Of a stretch of 64,000 bases of DNA, positions 52,041-62,716 are shown one piece after another. The notes beneath the pieces were generated by a model. It had not been told where the DNA came from. It saw only the letters and a list, made by a program, of their open reading frames with translations, and did not search any database. The translations under genes were made by a program, and so were the position numbers. Each line of letters starts with the position of its first letter. Position 1 is the first letter of the stretch. This DNA is from Sphingobacteriaceae bacterium (GTDB lineage: Bacteria; Bacteroidota; Bacteroidia; Sphingobacteriales; Sphingobacteriaceae). Where the stretch lies: the NCBI GenBank assembly GCA_014380615.1, contig JACMJM010000014.1, positions 1-64,000 of the forward strand. The letters run 5' to 3'.

Positions 52041-55000
52041 ATGCCATTTTTAAGACAGACATTTAGAGTTATCCTTATTTCTATTTTACTTACCTGCGTT
52101 TTGAATCCCAAAAGCGCAGTATCACAATTCGCCACAAAATTCAGGCAAATAACTACCGAACACGGCCTCTCACAGGTAAACGTCATCTGCATCATTCAGG
52201 ACAAATATGATTTTATGTGGTTTGGCACACGCGACGGGCTAAACAGGTATGATGGCAAAAAATTCAAGGTATATAGAAACGATTCGAAAAAAAGCCGCAG
52301 TTTAGGAAGCAATTTTGTGGTGAGTCTTTTTGAAGATTCGGAGGGCACCCTCTGGGCCGGAACAATCGGCGGGGGCTTAAATAGATACGATAGAAGCCGC
52401 GACGAATTTATTCCATACAAACATAACCGCCAAAATCCGTTTAGCATTTCGGATAACTCTGTTAACTGTATAGAGGAAGACAGTTCTGGTAATCTTTGGA
52501 TCGGAACCATGAACGGGTTGAACCATTTTAATAAAAAAACCGGCAAATTCACGGCTTTTTTTCATAACCCCGACGATAAAGGCTCTATCAGCCACAATAA
52601 CGTAACCTGCATACTGGAAGACTCACAAAAAAACCTTTGGCTGGGCACACATCAGGGGGGGCTCAATCTATTTAATCCTAAAACCAAAACGTTTAGCCGC
52701 TTTAAACATACCGACAATGTTAACTCTATTGGCTGTAATAACATTCAGGTTTTATTCGAAGACAGTAAGAAACGTGTATGGATAGGTACCCGCGAAACCG
52801 GGTTAGATTTGCTCGAAACCCGCTCTAAAACCTTCAGGCATTACGGCCACAATCCCCAACTTAAGAATACGCTGAGTAATAATACGATACTATCAATCGG
52901 TGAACAAGATGGAAAGCTTTGGATTGGCACCGAAAACGGCGGTTTAAATATTCTGAACCCCGAAACCCTGCGTTTTACGAATCTGGTAAAGGATGAAATA
53001 GACCACACCAGTTTAAATAGCAATAGCATTTATTCCATTTACAAGGATCGAACCGGCGATATGTGGGTCGGAACTTACAGCGGAGGTGTTAATCTGTTCA
53101 ATAAAAGTACCGACAAATTTAAGCACTATAAGCATAGCTCTGCTCCTAATAGCCTAAACAACGATTTAGTGTTAAGTATCTACGAAGACTCCCGAAACAA
53201 TTTATGGGTAGGTACCGATGGAGGAGGACTTAACCTATTCGACAGGCGAAGCGGAACATTTTCGCACTTTCTTAATAAACCGGGCAACCCGGCGTCTATT
53301 TGCGGTAATTATGTTTTAACCGTTACCGAAGACGCTGATAAAAACCTATGGATAGGCACCTGGGGCGACGGTATCAGCATCCTGGATCCAAACAAGAAAG
53401 TAGTAAAACATTTCAGGAACAATCCTAAAGATTCAACCAGTTTAAGCAACAATAACGTTTACTCCATTCTTAAAACCCGCGACAATACCATTTGGGTAGG
53501 CACCTATGGTGGCGGACTAAATAAGTACGACTTTAAAACCGGAAAATTTACAAAATACAGAACCGATCCTAAAAACCCTAAAAGCCTGAGCAGCGAATCG
53601 GTGTACATCGTATTCGAAGACAGCAAACAAAACTTATGGGTGGGTACTTATAACGGCGGCTTAAACCTGTTCGACAAAAAAACAAATTCCTTTAAACGTT
53701 TTCTCCATTCGAATAATAAGCAGAGTTTAAGTAATAACGATGTAAGCACCATTTTCGAAGACAGATCTGGCAATTTATGGATCGGCACTTTTTCGGGATT
53801 AAATCTGTTTAACCCAAAAACCAATACGTTTAAAAGGTTCACCGAAAGAGAAGGCATAACCGGCGAATCTATTTATTGTATTCTGCAAGATGATAAGGGC
53901 TGTTTATGGCTAAGTACAAATAAAGGACTTACAAAATTTGATATAAGTAGAAATGTATTTAAAAATTATACATCTGCGGACGGAATCCAGCCAGGAGAAT
54001 ACAAACCGCATTCCGGCTTCAAAAGCCGGTCTGGAGCCCTGTATTTTGGTGGAGTTGAAGGGTTAAACGAGTTTTATCCTTCACAAATTAAAGAAACAGT
54101 ACTCGACCCCAGAGTGGCAATCACCCGTTTTGAAATTTTCAACAAACAGGTACCTATCACGTCAAAGAACAATAATTCTCCCTTAAAGAAAAATATCAGT
54201 CAAACTACAGAACTCGAATTAAAGCACAGCCAATCTGTTTTTACGTTCGGGTTTGCATCATTAAATTACTCTTATCAAAGCTCTACCCGGTACGCTTATC
54301 AGCTTAAAGGATTTGATGAAGACTGGAACTATCTTGAAAACGCTTCTACAGCCACCTACACAAATCTTAATCCCGGCACTTATACTTTTATGGTAAAGGG
54401 AACCATGAGTAATGGAGAATGGTCGTCAAAGATTACCAAGATAAAAATTACAATTGTTCCGCCTTTTTGGATGACCTGGTGGTTTAGACTGCTTGTGTTT
54501 TTTGCGATTACTGCCACAATTTATTTTTTATATACCCTGCGGATAAAAAACATAAACACACAAAAGGTGGAACTGGAACGGCAGGTAAAACATCGTACCG
54601 CAGAAGTTGTAAAGCAGGCAAATGAGCTTACGGTACAATCTGATGAGCTAAAAAGAATTAATGAAGAGCTTCAGGCACAATCAGAAGAACTTCAATCGCA
54701 AACCAATAATTTATTAACGGTAAACGAAGAACTTGAGCTGGAACGCGAGCGAGCCGAAAAAGCTAACCTTGCTAAAAGTGTATTCCTGGCCACCATGAGC
54801 CACGAAATAAGAACTCCGATGAATGGAGTTATCGGAATGGCCTCATTATTAAAGCAAACGCCTTTAAACGACGAGCAGGAAGAATATGTGAATATAATCC
54901 GTACCAGCGGCGATGCTCTGATTACAGTTATTAATGATATTCTTGATTTCTCCAAAATCGAATCAGGGAAACTGGAGCTGGAATACCATGATTTTGACCT

Positions 55001-56324
55001 CAGGCAATGCGTGGAGCAGGTGTTGGATGTATTTACCAATGAAGCTTCATTTAAAAACATTGATCTTGTTTACCAGATAGATCCCGAGGTACCGGCTCAT
55101 ATAATCGGAGACAGTGTTCGTTTACGACAAATCCTCCTGAATCTGGTAAGCAACGCCATGAAATTTACGCACGAGGGAGAAGTATTTATCAACCTTAATT
55201 CTGAAATAGTGGATAATGAGCTTACCGAAGTTATATTTTCTGTTAGCGATAGCGGAATCGGTATTCCTCCCGATAAACTTTCCCGCTTATTTAAAGCATT
55301 TTCTCAGGTAGATTCTTCTACTACCAGAAAATATGGCGGCACCGGCCTGGGGCTCGTAATCAGCGAACGCTTAATTAAATTAATGGGAGGAAATATTAGT
55401 GTAGAAAGCCAGGAAGGTAAAGGTTCTACTTTCAGTTTTAGCATTAAGGGCAAAACCGGACGTACTTCAAAACAGAAATATGATTTCTTTATTGAACCAG
55501 GCTTCTCGGGTAAAAAGGTTTTAGTTATTGATGATAACAGTACAAGTTTATCGGTTCTTAATAAACAACTTGAGCAATGGAAACTTCTGCCAGTGCTGGC
55601 TTCTTCCGGCCACCAGGCTCTCGAAATCCTGCGGTCGGGCGAAGAAATACATTTGGTAATAACCGATTTGATAATGCCGGAATTGAACGGCATAGCAGTT
55701 GCCACCGCTTTAAAAGATATTGCCCCTCAAACCCCGATAATTCTTTTACACCCTGTTGGTGACGAAACAGGTGCCAGGTATCCCGATCTTTTTAACGCCT
55801 CTATTACAAAGCCTGTTAAACAGGAAAACCTTTTTTATACGGTACAGGAACAATTGAAAACCGGGTATAAACGGTTTGAGGTTGAAAAAACAACTAATTT
55901 ACTGCTTTCCAAAAGTTTTGCTAACGAATATCCCCTTAGCATACTTCTGGCTGAAGATAACCTGATTAACCAGAAACTTGCTCTAAAAGTATTAGACAAG
56001 CTTGGTTACAAACCCCTTTTGGCTAATAACGGCCAGGAAGCTATTGACCTTGCCACCGAAAAGCCGTTCGATGTAATCCTGATGGATATACTTATGCCTG
56101 AAATGGATGGACTTGAAGCCACGGCCTTTATCAGAAAAAACAGCACTCATCAGCCGGCGATAATAGCAATGACCGCTAATGCATTATCAGAAGACCGGGA
56201 CCGTTGTATCGGAGCCGGAATGAATGATTACATTACAAAGCCCATCGGCCTTGAAATACTGGTAGATACTTTGCGGAAAGTCGCGCAAAATTTTTACCAT
56301 ACAAAACCCATCAGCAAACCTTAA
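52041..56324 (+). CDS. Hybrid two-component sensor with propeller repeats and two receivers
   Basis: A 1427-residue membrane sensor. ATG 52041 begins the signal peptide ([20 protein letters not shown]); TTG 52020 is rejected. A periplasmic part holds about 14 two-component-regulator propeller repeats (NLWIGTxxGGLNLFD pattern, about 35-650) and a Y_Y_Y domain (about 690-800; [15 protein letters not shown]). One helix ([19 protein letters not shown]), a coiled coil, HisKA ([19 protein letters not shown]) and HATPase ([13 protein letters not shown]) follow, then two receivers: VIDDN/ITDLIMP and LAEDN/LMDILMP. There is no AraC output domain and no Hpt, unlike typical Bacteroidota hybrid regulators. 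Ligand unknown. Its end overlaps the convergent isomerase gene by 14 bases. Confidence 0.93.
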   Translation: MPFLRQTFRVILISILLTCVLNPKSAVSQFATKFRQITTEHGLSQVNVICIIQDKYDFMWFGTRDGLNRYDGKKFKVYRNDSKKSRSLGSNFVVSLFEDSEGTLWAGTIGGGLNRYDRSRDEFIPYKHNRQNPFSISDNSVNCIEEDSSGNLWIGTMNGLNHFNKKTGKFTAFFHNPDDKGSISHNNVTCILEDSQKNLWLGTHQGGLNLFNPKTKTFSRFKHTDNVNSIGCNNIQVLFEDSKKRVWIGTRETGLDLLETRSKTFRHYGHNPQLKNTLSNNTILSIGEQDGKLWIGTENGGLNILNPETLRFTNLVKDEIDHTSLNSNSIYSIYKDRTGDMWVGTYSGGVNLFNKSTDKFKHYKHSSAPNSLNNDLVLSIYEDSRNNLWVGTDGGGLNLFDRRSGTFSHFLNKPGNPASICGNYVLTVTEDADKNLWIGTWGDGISILDPNKKVVKHFRNNPKDSTSLSNNNVYSILKTRDNTIWVGTYGGGLNKYDFKTGKFTKYRTDPKNPKSLSSESVYIVFEDSKQNLWVGTYNGGLNLFDKKTNSFKRFLHSNNKQSLSNNDVSTIFEDRSGNLWIGTFSGLNLFNPKTNTFKRFTEREGITGESIYCILQDDKGCLWLSTNKGLTKFDISRNVFKNYTSADGIQPGEYKPHSGFKSRSGALYFGGVEGLNEFYPSQIKETVLDPRVAITRFEIFNKQVPITSKNNNSPLKKNISQTTELELKHSQSVFTFGFASLNYSYQSSTRYAYQLKGFDEDWNYLENASTATYTNLNPGTYTFMVKGTMSNGEWSSKITKIKITIVPPFWMTWWFRLLVFFAITATIYFLYTLRIKNINTQKVELERQVKHRTAEVVKQANELTVQSDELKRINEELQAQSEELQSQTNNLLTVNEELELERERAEKANLAKSVFLATMSHEIRTPMNGVIGMASLLKQTPLNDEQEEYVNIIRTSGDALITVINDILDFSKIESGKLELEYHDFDLRQCVEQVLDVFTNEASFKNIDLVYQIDPEVPAHIIGDSVRLRQILLNLVSNAMKFTHEGEVFINLNSEIVDNELTEVIFSVSDSGIGIPPDKLSRLFKAFSQVDSSTTRKYGGTGLGLVISERLIKLMGGNISVESQEGKGSTFSFSIKGKTGRTSKQKYDFFIEPGFSGKKVLVIDDNSTSLSVLNKQLEQWKLLPVLASSGHQALEILRSGEEIHLVITDLIMPELNGIAVATALKDIAPQTPIILLHPVGDETGARYPDLFNASITKPVKQENLFYTVQEQLKTGYKRFEVEKTTNLLLSKSFANEYPLSILLAEDNLINQKLALKVLDKLGYKPLLANNGQEAIDLATEKPFDVILMDILMPEMDGLEATAFIRKNSTHQPAIIAMTANALSEDRDRCIGAGMNDYITKPIGLEILVDTLRKVAQNFYHTKPISKP

Positions 56325-57741
56325 CTACTTCCATGTTTAAAAGATCGCCCAATTTTTCGATTTTTGAACTGATATGCCCCACTCCCACCGCACAATGATG
56401 TGCGGGGCCGTGAATATTCCAATTATTAACAAATTTTCTGGCTCCGATTGAGAATTTATAACGGCTATTGGTATTCCCTATTTCCAATATCGGGCCAGGT
56501 ACCGATTCACCTTCAGCCACCAACAGCATTAATTTCCCATCTACCTTCTGAACAACCGAAAGCAGTGTAACAGGCCCGTTTTTTACCGACATTTCAACAG
56601 ACAACCCCCGGCCAACTTTACCATGGTAAACCTTTAATGGCTTTACTTTCGTTTTGCCTTCCGCTATCGCGATATGGCCCGGGCCGTCGTGCCCCATCAA
56701 CACAACGTCATCATTAAAGTCCATCGCGTAATATTCAGTAAAAGAACCTCCTACACCAAAACTGTCCATAATTTTCATAGCCTGTGCGTTCTTAATCTCA
56801 TACTCGCCAGCTACCGGCACCCCATTTGCCGTAAGTAAAGAGTTGCCGAGGATTATTGAGCTAATGGTATCTTCGTTATCAAAGTTGCCGGTACCTTTGT
56901 AATAATAGGCCATAGATCCCAACTTATAAAGATCCACCAATCGGTCTAGTGCCACCGATGTTCGGGCGGCCCGTACTAATTCCTCTTCAGAGCTATCCGG
57001 CTGTACATCAAACACTTCATAAAAATGCTTAACTCTATCAGCGGCCTCCTCATCAGTAACGTTTTTTCTTAAAGCAGCCAGCTCATCTACTTCTATAATC
57101 TCCATGTGGCCGCCAAAATGAGCATATTGTTGGGTCAGGTCCGAATAAATATCAAGCATGCCACTGTAATAATGCCCCATACAGCCCATCCTGTTATGAA
57201 ACATAATATTGGCAACCCGTGCAGCTTCAACCCACTCTCTAACTTCTGTCCAGCATTCCTCATCGTTATGCAGCATCCCGGTTATCTGATGAAACTTTAT
57301 ACCGGTTCTGTTAAACACATTGGCTATTTCGGGTACCGGACAAGCAGAACAAAATGCCAGCCATTCGCCCGTCATCCTGGTTCTATCATCCATGCTGTTA
57401 AATGCCTTATAATCTATTGCCGCCTCGGGTGCCAAATTCAATATTATTACAGGAACTTTCGCACGCTGAACAACCGGCAGCACGGTGGAAGATAGTGCGT
57501 AAGTAGTAACATGAAGAAAAATAATGTCCACATCAGCCTGCCTGAATTTATGGCCCGCTTCAAATGCTTTATCCGCGGTATCAATCAGGCCGAGGTTTAT
57601 AATCTCAGGATGGATTTCAGAAAGCTTATTATTCACTTCGAGAAGATAACCTTCAAGCCTCGCCTTCAAACCTTCAAACTGATCCCAATACGCATCGAGG
57701 CCGATACCGAACAGGCCTACCTTTAAAGAAGATTGTGACAT
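56311..57741 (-). CDS. L-fucose/L-arabinose isomerase family protein
   Basis: A 476-residue cytoplasmic enzyme. It has the family length, the N-terminal Rossmann-like start ([20 protein letters not shown]), and the metal-site neighbourhood [27 protein letters not shown], and the late [10 protein letters not shown] that provide Glu and His ligands in arabinose isomerase. It should interconvert an aldose and ketose with Mn2+; the exact sugar cannot be named and identity to true AraA is limited by eye. An AraC-type regulator is divergently transcribed 104 bases away and may control it. Confidence 0.83.
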   Translation of the reverse strand: MSQSSLKVGLFGIGLDAYWDQFEGLKARLEGYLLEVNNKLSEIHPEIINLGLIDTADKAFEAGHKFRQADVDIIFLHVTTYALSSTVLPVVQRAKVPVIILNLAPEAAIDYKAFNSMDDRTRMTGEWLAFCSACPVPEIANVFNRTGIKFHQITGMLHNDEECWTEVREWVEAARVANIMFHNRMGCMGHYYSGMLDIYSDLTQQYAHFGGHMEIIEVDELAALRKNVTDEEAADRVKHFYEVFDVQPDSSEEELVRAARTSVALDRLVDLYKLGSMAYYYKGTGNFDNEDTISSIILGNSLLTANGVPVAGEYEIKNAQAMKIMDSFGVGGSFTEYYAMDFNDDVVLMGHDGPGHIAIAEGKTKVKPLKVYHGKVGRGLSVEMSVKNGPVTLLSVVQKVDGKLMLLVAEGESVPGPILEIGNTNSRYKFSIGARKFVNNWNIHGPAHHCAVGVGHISSKIEKLGDLLNMEVVKVC

Positions 57742-57845
57742 ATATTTATTAAGTTAGTTTATAATTGAATATGCAAATCTATTACTGATATATCTCTGCC
57801 AAATAGATTTTTTGATATTTTACATTAACTTTTTGACACCCGGAC

Positions 57846-58730
57846 TTGGAAAATTATTATAAATATCTTCCTGTAAGTAAAGAGGATGAATTGTGGGGAT
57901 TGCATATTCTAAACACAGGATTCACCCGTATAGAAAATCCGAATTCATATCCCTCAAAGGGCCATCCGCAGCCTTACGGATTTGATTGGAAAACAGGCCG
58001 GATCTTACAGGAATATCAATTGATTTATATTACCCGGGGAGAGGGAATGTTCGAGTCGAAAGCTGCGGGGAAGCGCACAATTAGCGCGGGAGATATTATT
58101 TTTTTATTCCCTGGTGATAAACACAGCTATAAACCGGCACACCCTTCGGGCTGGAATGAGTATTGGGTAGGATTTAACGGACAAATAGCCGAAAATCAGG
58201 TTAAAACAGGTTTTTTTATTCCTCCCGAACCGGTTATAAGCATTGGCGTCAAACCCGAGATTATTAAACTCTTCGAAATAATTATCGACCAAACCAAAAC
58301 AGAAAAACCGGCTTATCAGCAATACATTTCAGGTGTTTTAATGCACATATTAGGCAGTGTTTATTCGCTGCAAAAGCAAAGTACCTATGCGCTGGACGAC
58401 CATATTTCAAAACTGGTAATTCAGGCAACACTCCTTTTCAGAAGCAACATTAATCGTGATGTTTCTCCCGAAAGCGTGGCCCGTGAACTCGGCATCGGGT
58501 ATTCATTATTCAGAAAAACGTTTAAAAATTATACCGGCCTCGCTCCCGGACAATACCTCATTCAGCTCAAAATCGAAAAAGCGAAACAACTCTTGGGTGA
58601 TAGTACCAGGCCGATAAAAGAAATAGCCTACGAATTAAATTTTGATTCTGTTTTCTACTTTTCGAAGCTGTTTAAACAAAAAACAGGGCTTTCGCCGCAG
58701 TTGTATAGAAACCAAACTAAAAGCTCATAA
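57846..58730 (+). CDS. AraC family transcriptional regulator with cupin sensor
   Basis: A 294-residue regulator. The N-terminal AraC-binding cupin (YQLIYITRGEGMFESKAAGK, ISAGDIIFLFPGDKHSYKPA) likely binds a sugar; the C-terminal part has two HTH motifs (DVSPESVARELGIGYSLFRK, PIKEIAYELNFDSVFYFSKL then FKQKTGLSP). The start must be TTG 57846: a stop lies in frame at 57834 and no ATG occurs before the cupin. Divergent from the isomerase gene, which is its most likely target. The 3' end overlaps the next, convergent gene by 14 bases. Confidence 0.9.
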   Translation: MENYYKYLPVSKEDELWGLHILNTGFTRIENPNSYPSKGHPQPYGFDWKTGRILQEYQLIYITRGEGMFESKAAGKRTISAGDIIFLFPGDKHSYKPAHPSGWNEYWVGFNGQIAENQVKTGFFIPPEPVISIGVKPEIIKLFEIIIDQTKTEKPAYQQYISGVLMHILGSVYSLQKQSTYALDDHISKLVIQATLLFRSNINRDVSPESVARELGIGYSLFRKTFKNYTGLAPGQYLIQLKIEKAKQLLGDSTRPIKEIAYELNFDSVFYFSKLFKQKTGLSPQLYRNQTKSS

Positions 58731-60084
58731 TCCTTTCGGGATATTTGCTCGCGTAAGTATGCACCAGATTACGGACGTAATCGTTTGAGGGATAGGGCTG
58801 CACAATATTCTTAAACCAGGCCAGATTTTCAAGCGGAGTGTTTTTCATTACGTAACCCATCCCGTGCAGGTGTCCCTGCTCCATTACAATCACACTTTGT
58901 TCTTCTTCGTTTCTGCCGCTATCAAGTAAAGCATACGAGGGAAGATTTGATTTTAATCGTGCAATAGCCTGTTGCACACGAATGTTATAGAGTGCCCTAC
59001 TTTCAGTTCCTTTACAGGCACCTTTACAGGGTTTATTCTCAACGCCTATACAGTCATCCTGATTCCTTTGAACAAAGCAGAGTTTCGGACAAAGTTCAAA
59101 CTCCTCCATAAGTTGCCTTAATAAACTATGTCCTTCGAAAACCTGGTTGAAGCTGTAAAGAGGAATAGAGCCTTTACGTTTCTTATCGATCAAAAGGCGC
59201 TGGTAACCACGCTGATCTTCATACATAAAAAGTCCGTATGCCTGTTCAAAACGCTTTAGGGCACGATTATTTTCGGGCCACAAGCGTTTTATTTCGGTTG
59301 CTTCGAGAATAAAAGCCATGAGTTCTGTTCCGCACTCCTGAAAATTAATCGAGCAAATTTCCCGCATAAAATCCTGACGTTGCTTATTAGCATTATTCCC
59401 GGTAAAATGAGAACTCACTCGCTTCTTTAGATTTTTCGCTTTTCCGACGTATAAAACCTTCCCTTTTTGATTGTAGAAATAATAAACCCCGGGTGTATTT
59501 GGCAATTTATCAAATTCGGCTCTTTTTAAGTTGGGAGGTAAAAGCTGTTCTTTAGAGTTTCTATTTAATGATTGATTGATATGGCCCTCCTTATCATTCT
59601 CCAATATCATTGAAAACAACATAGTGGTGGCCTCTGCATCACCGCCTGCTCTGTGATGGTTGCGCAGATCAACCTTAAGCTGTTTACATAACCTGCCTAA
59701 ACTATAAGAAATCAATCCGGGAAAAACTTTTCGGCTCAACCTAACCGTGCAAAGTTTTTTGCACTGAAGTTCGTACCCGCAGGCGGATAAATGATATTTT
59801 AAAAAGGAATAATCGAAGTTTACGTTATGAGCGATAAAAATCTTATCATGAATCAAGCCGAAAATTTCTGCCGCCACTTCCGAAAACAATGGTGCTTTAG
59901 CCACCATCTCATTGCTTATACCTGTAAGGGCCGATATGTAAATGGGAATATTTTTTTGCGGATTAATTAAGGTTTCGTAGCGGCGTACCACCTTAACACC
60001 ATCGTGAATAACAATAGCGATCTCGGTTATTCCGTTTGCCGACGCATGTCCTCCCGTCGTTTCAATATCCACTATTGCGTACAT
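58717..60084 (-). CDS. DnaQ-like exonuclease fused to a GIY-YIG nuclease domain
   Basis: A 455-residue fusion. Residues 1-165 are a DEDD exonuclease of the DNA polymerase III epsilon type (IVDIETTGG, IAHNVNFDYSFLKYHL, NHHRAGGDAEAT). Residues 193-275 are a UvrC/Cho-like GIY-YIG domain (TPGVYYFYNQKGKVLYVGKA then KNLKKRVSSHF). The remaining 180 residues follow the Cho-type C-terminal arrangement with a cysteine cluster (CIGVENKPCKGACKG). The fusion is known in several bacterial lineages and suggests DNA repair or processing. ATG 60084, divergent from the next gene. Confidence 0.9.
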   Translation of the reverse strand: MYAIVDIETTGGHASANGITEIAIVIHDGVKVVRRYETLINPQKNIPIYISALTGISNEMVAKAPLFSEVAAEIFGLIHDKIFIAHNVNFDYSFLKYHLSACGYELQCKKLCTVRLSRKVFPGLISYSLGRLCKQLKVDLRNHHRAGGDAEATTMLFSMILENDKEGHINQSLNRNSKEQLLPPNLKRAEFDKLPNTPGVYYFYNQKGKVLYVGKAKNLKKRVSSHFTGNNANKQRQDFMREICSINFQECGTELMAFILEATEIKRLWPENNRALKRFEQAYGLFMYEDQRGYQRLLIDKKRKGSIPLYSFNQVFEGHSLLRQLMEEFELCPKLCFVQRNQDDCIGVENKPCKGACKGTESRALYNIRVQQAIARLKSNLPSYALLDSGRNEEEQSVIVMEQGHLHGMGYVMKNTPLENLAWFKNIVQPYPSNDYVRNLVHTYASKYPERIMSF

Positions 60085-60189
60085 AATACAAACTTAACTA
60101 TTTACTAACATATTTAGTATATTTTATTCACAAATTATCCGTTCTTATTTGGACTAATTATAAACAATGCGTAAATTTGAGCCAGCGAG

Positions 60190-60549
60190 ATGATAGATAC
60201 TTGTATTAATATAGTAGAGGTTTTCAGAACAGTACATGGTTCTGTTTCTCAATGCGATAAAACTAATTCGTACATTTTAGAATTTGGCGATATAACCAAC
60301 TCCTTTCGCGCTACCGACTTCATTGATTTTACGAAACGCGTTAATTCGATAGATTTGGTAAAAATGATTCTATCATCTTCATCTGTTACCGATGTTGCCG
60401 TACTAATGCCTCCTTATGCCGAACGTTGCTTCGTTCTAACACTTACCGACACCTTAAATCTCAAAGAACTTCTTTCGGGGGCAAAATTCAATCTGCATCT
60501 TAACAGCATAATCTGCGAATGCCTTCGCCCCCATCTTTATAGTATTTAG
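60190..60549 (+). CDS. Hypothetical protein, 119 residues
   Basis: MIDTCINIVEVFRTVHGSVS ... LNSIICECLRPHLYSI. Mixed alpha/beta, no signal peptide or membrane helix, three cysteines. No family I can name with confidence. ATG start, stop TAG, sits alone between two clear genes. Confidence 0.6.
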   Translation: MIDTCINIVEVFRTVHGSVSQCDKTNSYILEFGDITNSFRATDFIDFTKRVNSIDLVKMILSSSSVTDVAVLMPPYAERCFVLTLTDTLNLKELLSGAKFNLHLNSIICECLRPHLYSI

Positions 60550-60631
60550 ATTTAATCTGTATTACATTGGCCACCTACTTTTTGGAGTAATTGTTGTTAT
60601 AATCGTAAATTAGTATTGATAGAAATTTAAT

Positions 60632-61171
60632 ATGAAAGATCTTCTCAGATTAAGGACTTCTCTTTCGGAAGAAATCGAACTCCTTTTAAACGAACAAATA
60701 AAAGCTGAAGCATATTCCTCAGCGGTATATTTAGCTATGTCTTCGTATTGTAACCGCAACGGTTTCGATCATAGTGCCGGATATCTTGAAAAACAATCAA
60801 ACGAAGAGCGCGGACACATGCTCAAGATTTTTAAGTATGTTAATGATTTAGGTGGCAGAGCAATATCGCCGGAAGTTACCAACATCCCTCAGGAGTTTGA
60901 ATCGTTCAAAACCGTTTTTGAACTCTCTCTTCAACAGGAGATAAAGGTTACAGGCCAATTAAACCGCATTGCGGATCAGTGTATCCGGTTGAAAGATTAC
61001 ACCACGTTCGAATTTATCCAATGGTTCTTGAAAGAGCAAATTGAAGAAGAATATGTGGCACGCAGAATACTCGAACTTTTTGACCTGATTGGTGAGGAAG
61101 GAACAGGCCGCTGGCAAATCGATAAGCAAATCCCGAAAGTTAGCTACGGGGAAAGTACTGACGAAGAATAA
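60632..61171 (+). CDS. Ferritin (FtnA-like)
   Basis: A 179-residue non-haem ferritin. Four-helix bundle with ferroxidase-site residues in LNEQIKAEAYSSAVYLAMSS, EKQSNEERGHMLKIFKYVND and LQQEIKVTGQLNRIA, then WFLKEQIEEEYVARRILELF. It stores iron as mineral inside a 24-subunit shell and protects from oxidative stress. Own terminator follows, so monocistronic. Confidence 0.95.
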   Translation: MKDLLRLRTSLSEEIELLLNEQIKAEAYSSAVYLAMSSYCNRNGFDHSAGYLEKQSNEERGHMLKIFKYVNDLGGRAISPEVTNIPQEFESFKTVFELSLQQEIKVTGQLNRIADQCIRLKDYTTFEFIQWFLKEQIEEEYVARRILELFDLIGEEGTGRWQIDKQIPKVSYGESTDEE

Positions 61172-61190
61172 GTAATTTTGATATACTCAA

Positions 61191-61217
61191 AGCCATCCAA
61201 TAACTGGATGGCTTTTT
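61191..61217 (+). terminator. Intrinsic terminator of the ferritin gene
   Basis: AGCCATCCA-ATAAC-TGGATGGCT followed by six T; perfect nine-base stem, 20 bases behind the stop codon. Confidence 0.95.
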
Positions 61218-61234
61218 TATTTGTTAAATTTTAA

Positions 61235-61972
61235 ATGCTGGTCGCGTTAACAATCATCAGGTACTCCCCGGGTAAAATTCCTTTCGCCTTTCTGGCTATG
61301 GCTATTCATCGCATCCCTTTGATGATGAACAAAAATTGCAGCTTTTGGAAACTGATGGGAAGCGGTAAAAACGGCACTTTCGACAAAGAGGCCGATTTGC
61401 GGCAATGGGCACTGCTAACCGTTTGGAACACGGAAGATGACTTTAAGCGCTTCCAACAACACTCATTCATTTCATTCTGGTGGAAACACCTGGCTCTCGA
61501 AACCTACACCATTCTTTGTCAACCCCTAATCAGTCACGGCAAATGGGATGGCAAAGAACCTTTTGGCAAAGCTGAAATAAACACCTATACCGGCCCTGTA
61601 GCTGTTTTAACCCGTGCAACTATCCGGTTTAACCGCCTTAAAAACTTTTGGGCAAATGTAGATAAAACAGCAAAGCTGATGTTGAAGGCTAAAGGATATA
61701 TCACCTCTTTTGGTATCGGTGAAGCTCCTTTATACAGGCAGGCTACTTTCTCTGTATGGGAAAGCATTGAGGATGTAAAAGCATTCGCATATCAATCACC
61801 CGAACACCGGGAAGTTATAAAGAAAACCCGCGAAGAAAACTGGTACAGTGAAGAACTGTTTGCCAGGTTTAAACCTATTGCTAGCTTTGGCACTTTAAAT
61901 GGAGCCGATCCTCTGGCCCACTTATTAAAAGAAATCATGAATGAGAGTAGTAGCAGAATTACCCCGCCCTGA
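61235..61972 (+). CDS. CrtA-like (spheroidene monooxygenase family) protein
   Basis: A 245-residue protein. The order FAFLAMAIHRIPLMMNKNCS, FWKLMGSGKNGTFDKEADLR, FQQHSFISFW and the later FSVWESIEDVKAFAYQSPEH follow the spheroidene monooxygenase (CrtA) family, a haem oxygenase family originally from carotenoid synthesis. No carotenoid gene is nearby, so a role in pigment formation is not supported; many non-carotenoid bacteria carry homologues. Start ATG 61235, 18 bases after the ferritin terminator. Confidence 0.75.
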   Translation: MLVALTIIRYSPGKIPFAFLAMAIHRIPLMMNKNCSFWKLMGSGKNGTFDKEADLRQWALLTVWNTEDDFKRFQQHSFISFWWKHLALETYTILCQPLISHGKWDGKEPFGKAEINTYTGPVAVLTRATIRFNRLKNFWANVDKTAKLMLKAKGYITSFGIGEAPLYRQATFSVWESIEDVKAFAYQSPEHREVIKKTREENWYSEELFARFKPIASFGTLNGADPLAHLLKEIMNESSSRITPP

Positions 61973-62189
61973 TTGTAAAATCACCATATTTTCGATGAAC
62001 ATGAAGTATATCGTGAAATTCGAGAAAGGAATCCTTGAGCAAACTTACAAACTTTCAGAAATCGATATGTTAGATGGCGTAAACAGTGTTTTTGAAATTT
62101 TAGACGAAGATTTTATAAACGCCGTGGTAAGCCGCTTTGATATAATGGCCCAAGATTTCAAAGCCGCTTATCAGCGTCACGAATATTAG
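61941..62189 (+). CDS. Small conserved-looking protein, 82 residues
   Basis: MRVVAELPRPDCKITIFSMN then MKYIVKFEKGILEQTYKLSE then VNSVFEILDEDFINAVVSRF. Compact alpha/beta composition. I believe close relatives are common in Bacteroidota but know no function. Its first 32 bases overlap the CrtA-like gene in another frame, suggesting coupling; an internal ATG near 61995 is another possible start. Confidence 0.65.
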   Translation: MRVVAELPRPDCKITIFSMNMKYIVKFEKGILEQTYKLSEIDMLDGVNSVFEILDEDFINAVVSRFDIMAQDFKAAYQRHEY

Positions 62190-62191
62190 CT

Positions 62192-62199
62192 ATCTTTGT
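62192..62199 (+). promoter_or_regulatory. -7 element (TATCTTTG) of rnpB
   Basis: Exact match to TAnnTTTG, three bases before the first paired base of RNase P RNA. No clear -33 TTG was found. It shares sequence with the end of the preceding gene's intergenic spacer. Confidence 0.65.
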
Positions 62200-62201
62200 C
62201 T

Positions 62202-62586
62202 TCACAGGCCGTTCTATCGCTGCCGATGTAAAATCGGGAGAGGAAAGTCCGGGCAACACAGAGCATCTCGCTTCCTAACGGGAAGGATTTCGGTTTAACC
62301 GGGAGACGGAAAGTGCCACAGAAAATAAACTACTCTGGTGCAAATCGGAGAAAAGGTGAAAACGTGAGGTAAGAGCTCACGGCCTTGTATGGCGACATAC
62401 ATTGCGGTAAACCCCGGGAGTTGAAAGGCCAAATAAGTTCCGAACCAGGAGTTGCTCGCTCCTTAAAAGCGAAAGCTTTTTTTCGGAATGGGTAGGCCGT
62501 TAGATGGTGCCGGCAACGGTACTGCCAGATAAATGATAGAAGTTCTGCTTAGGCGGAAAACAAAACCCGGCTTATAAGCCTGTGAA
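62202..62586 (+). ncRNA. rnpB: RNase P RNA, bacterial type A
   Basis: About 385 bases with the universal motif GAGGAAAGTCCGGGC near the 5' end (conserved region I), AGTGCCACAGAAA, CGGTAAACCCCGGG, and the 3' motif GATAAATGATAGAAG with ACAAAACCCGGCTTATA. The ends TTCACAGGC and GCCTGTGAA pair to form P1. This is the catalytic RNA that removes tRNA 5' leaders. Transcribed from its own promoter and followed by a terminator. Confidence 0.97.
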
Positions 62587-62595
62587 ACTTATTTA

Positions 62596-62623
62596 GAGCC
62601 CTTTAGAAATGAAGGGCTTTATT
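62596..62623 (+). terminator. Terminator of rnpB
   Basis: AGAGCCCTT-TAGAAATG-AAGGGCT followed by TTATTATTTTT. Lies ten bases behind the RNase P RNA. Confidence 0.85.
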
Positions 62624-62653
62624 ATTTTTCTATCCTCCCCTCATAAAACTGTA

Positions 62654-62669
62654 TATATTTGTATACAAA
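62654..62669 (+). promoter_or_regulatory. -7 element overlapped by TTTGTATACAAA palindrome
   Basis: TATATTTG (62654-62661) matches TAnnTTTG; the perfect 12-base palindrome TTTGTATACAAA (62658-62669) overlaps its end and the expected start point. It could be the operator of an autoregulated gene; the NtrC-type gene begins 48 bases on. Confidence 0.5.
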
Positions 62670-62716
62670 TTTCAAACAATTGTTAGCACCTTGCGTTTGA
62701 TAGCATAAGAATCACT

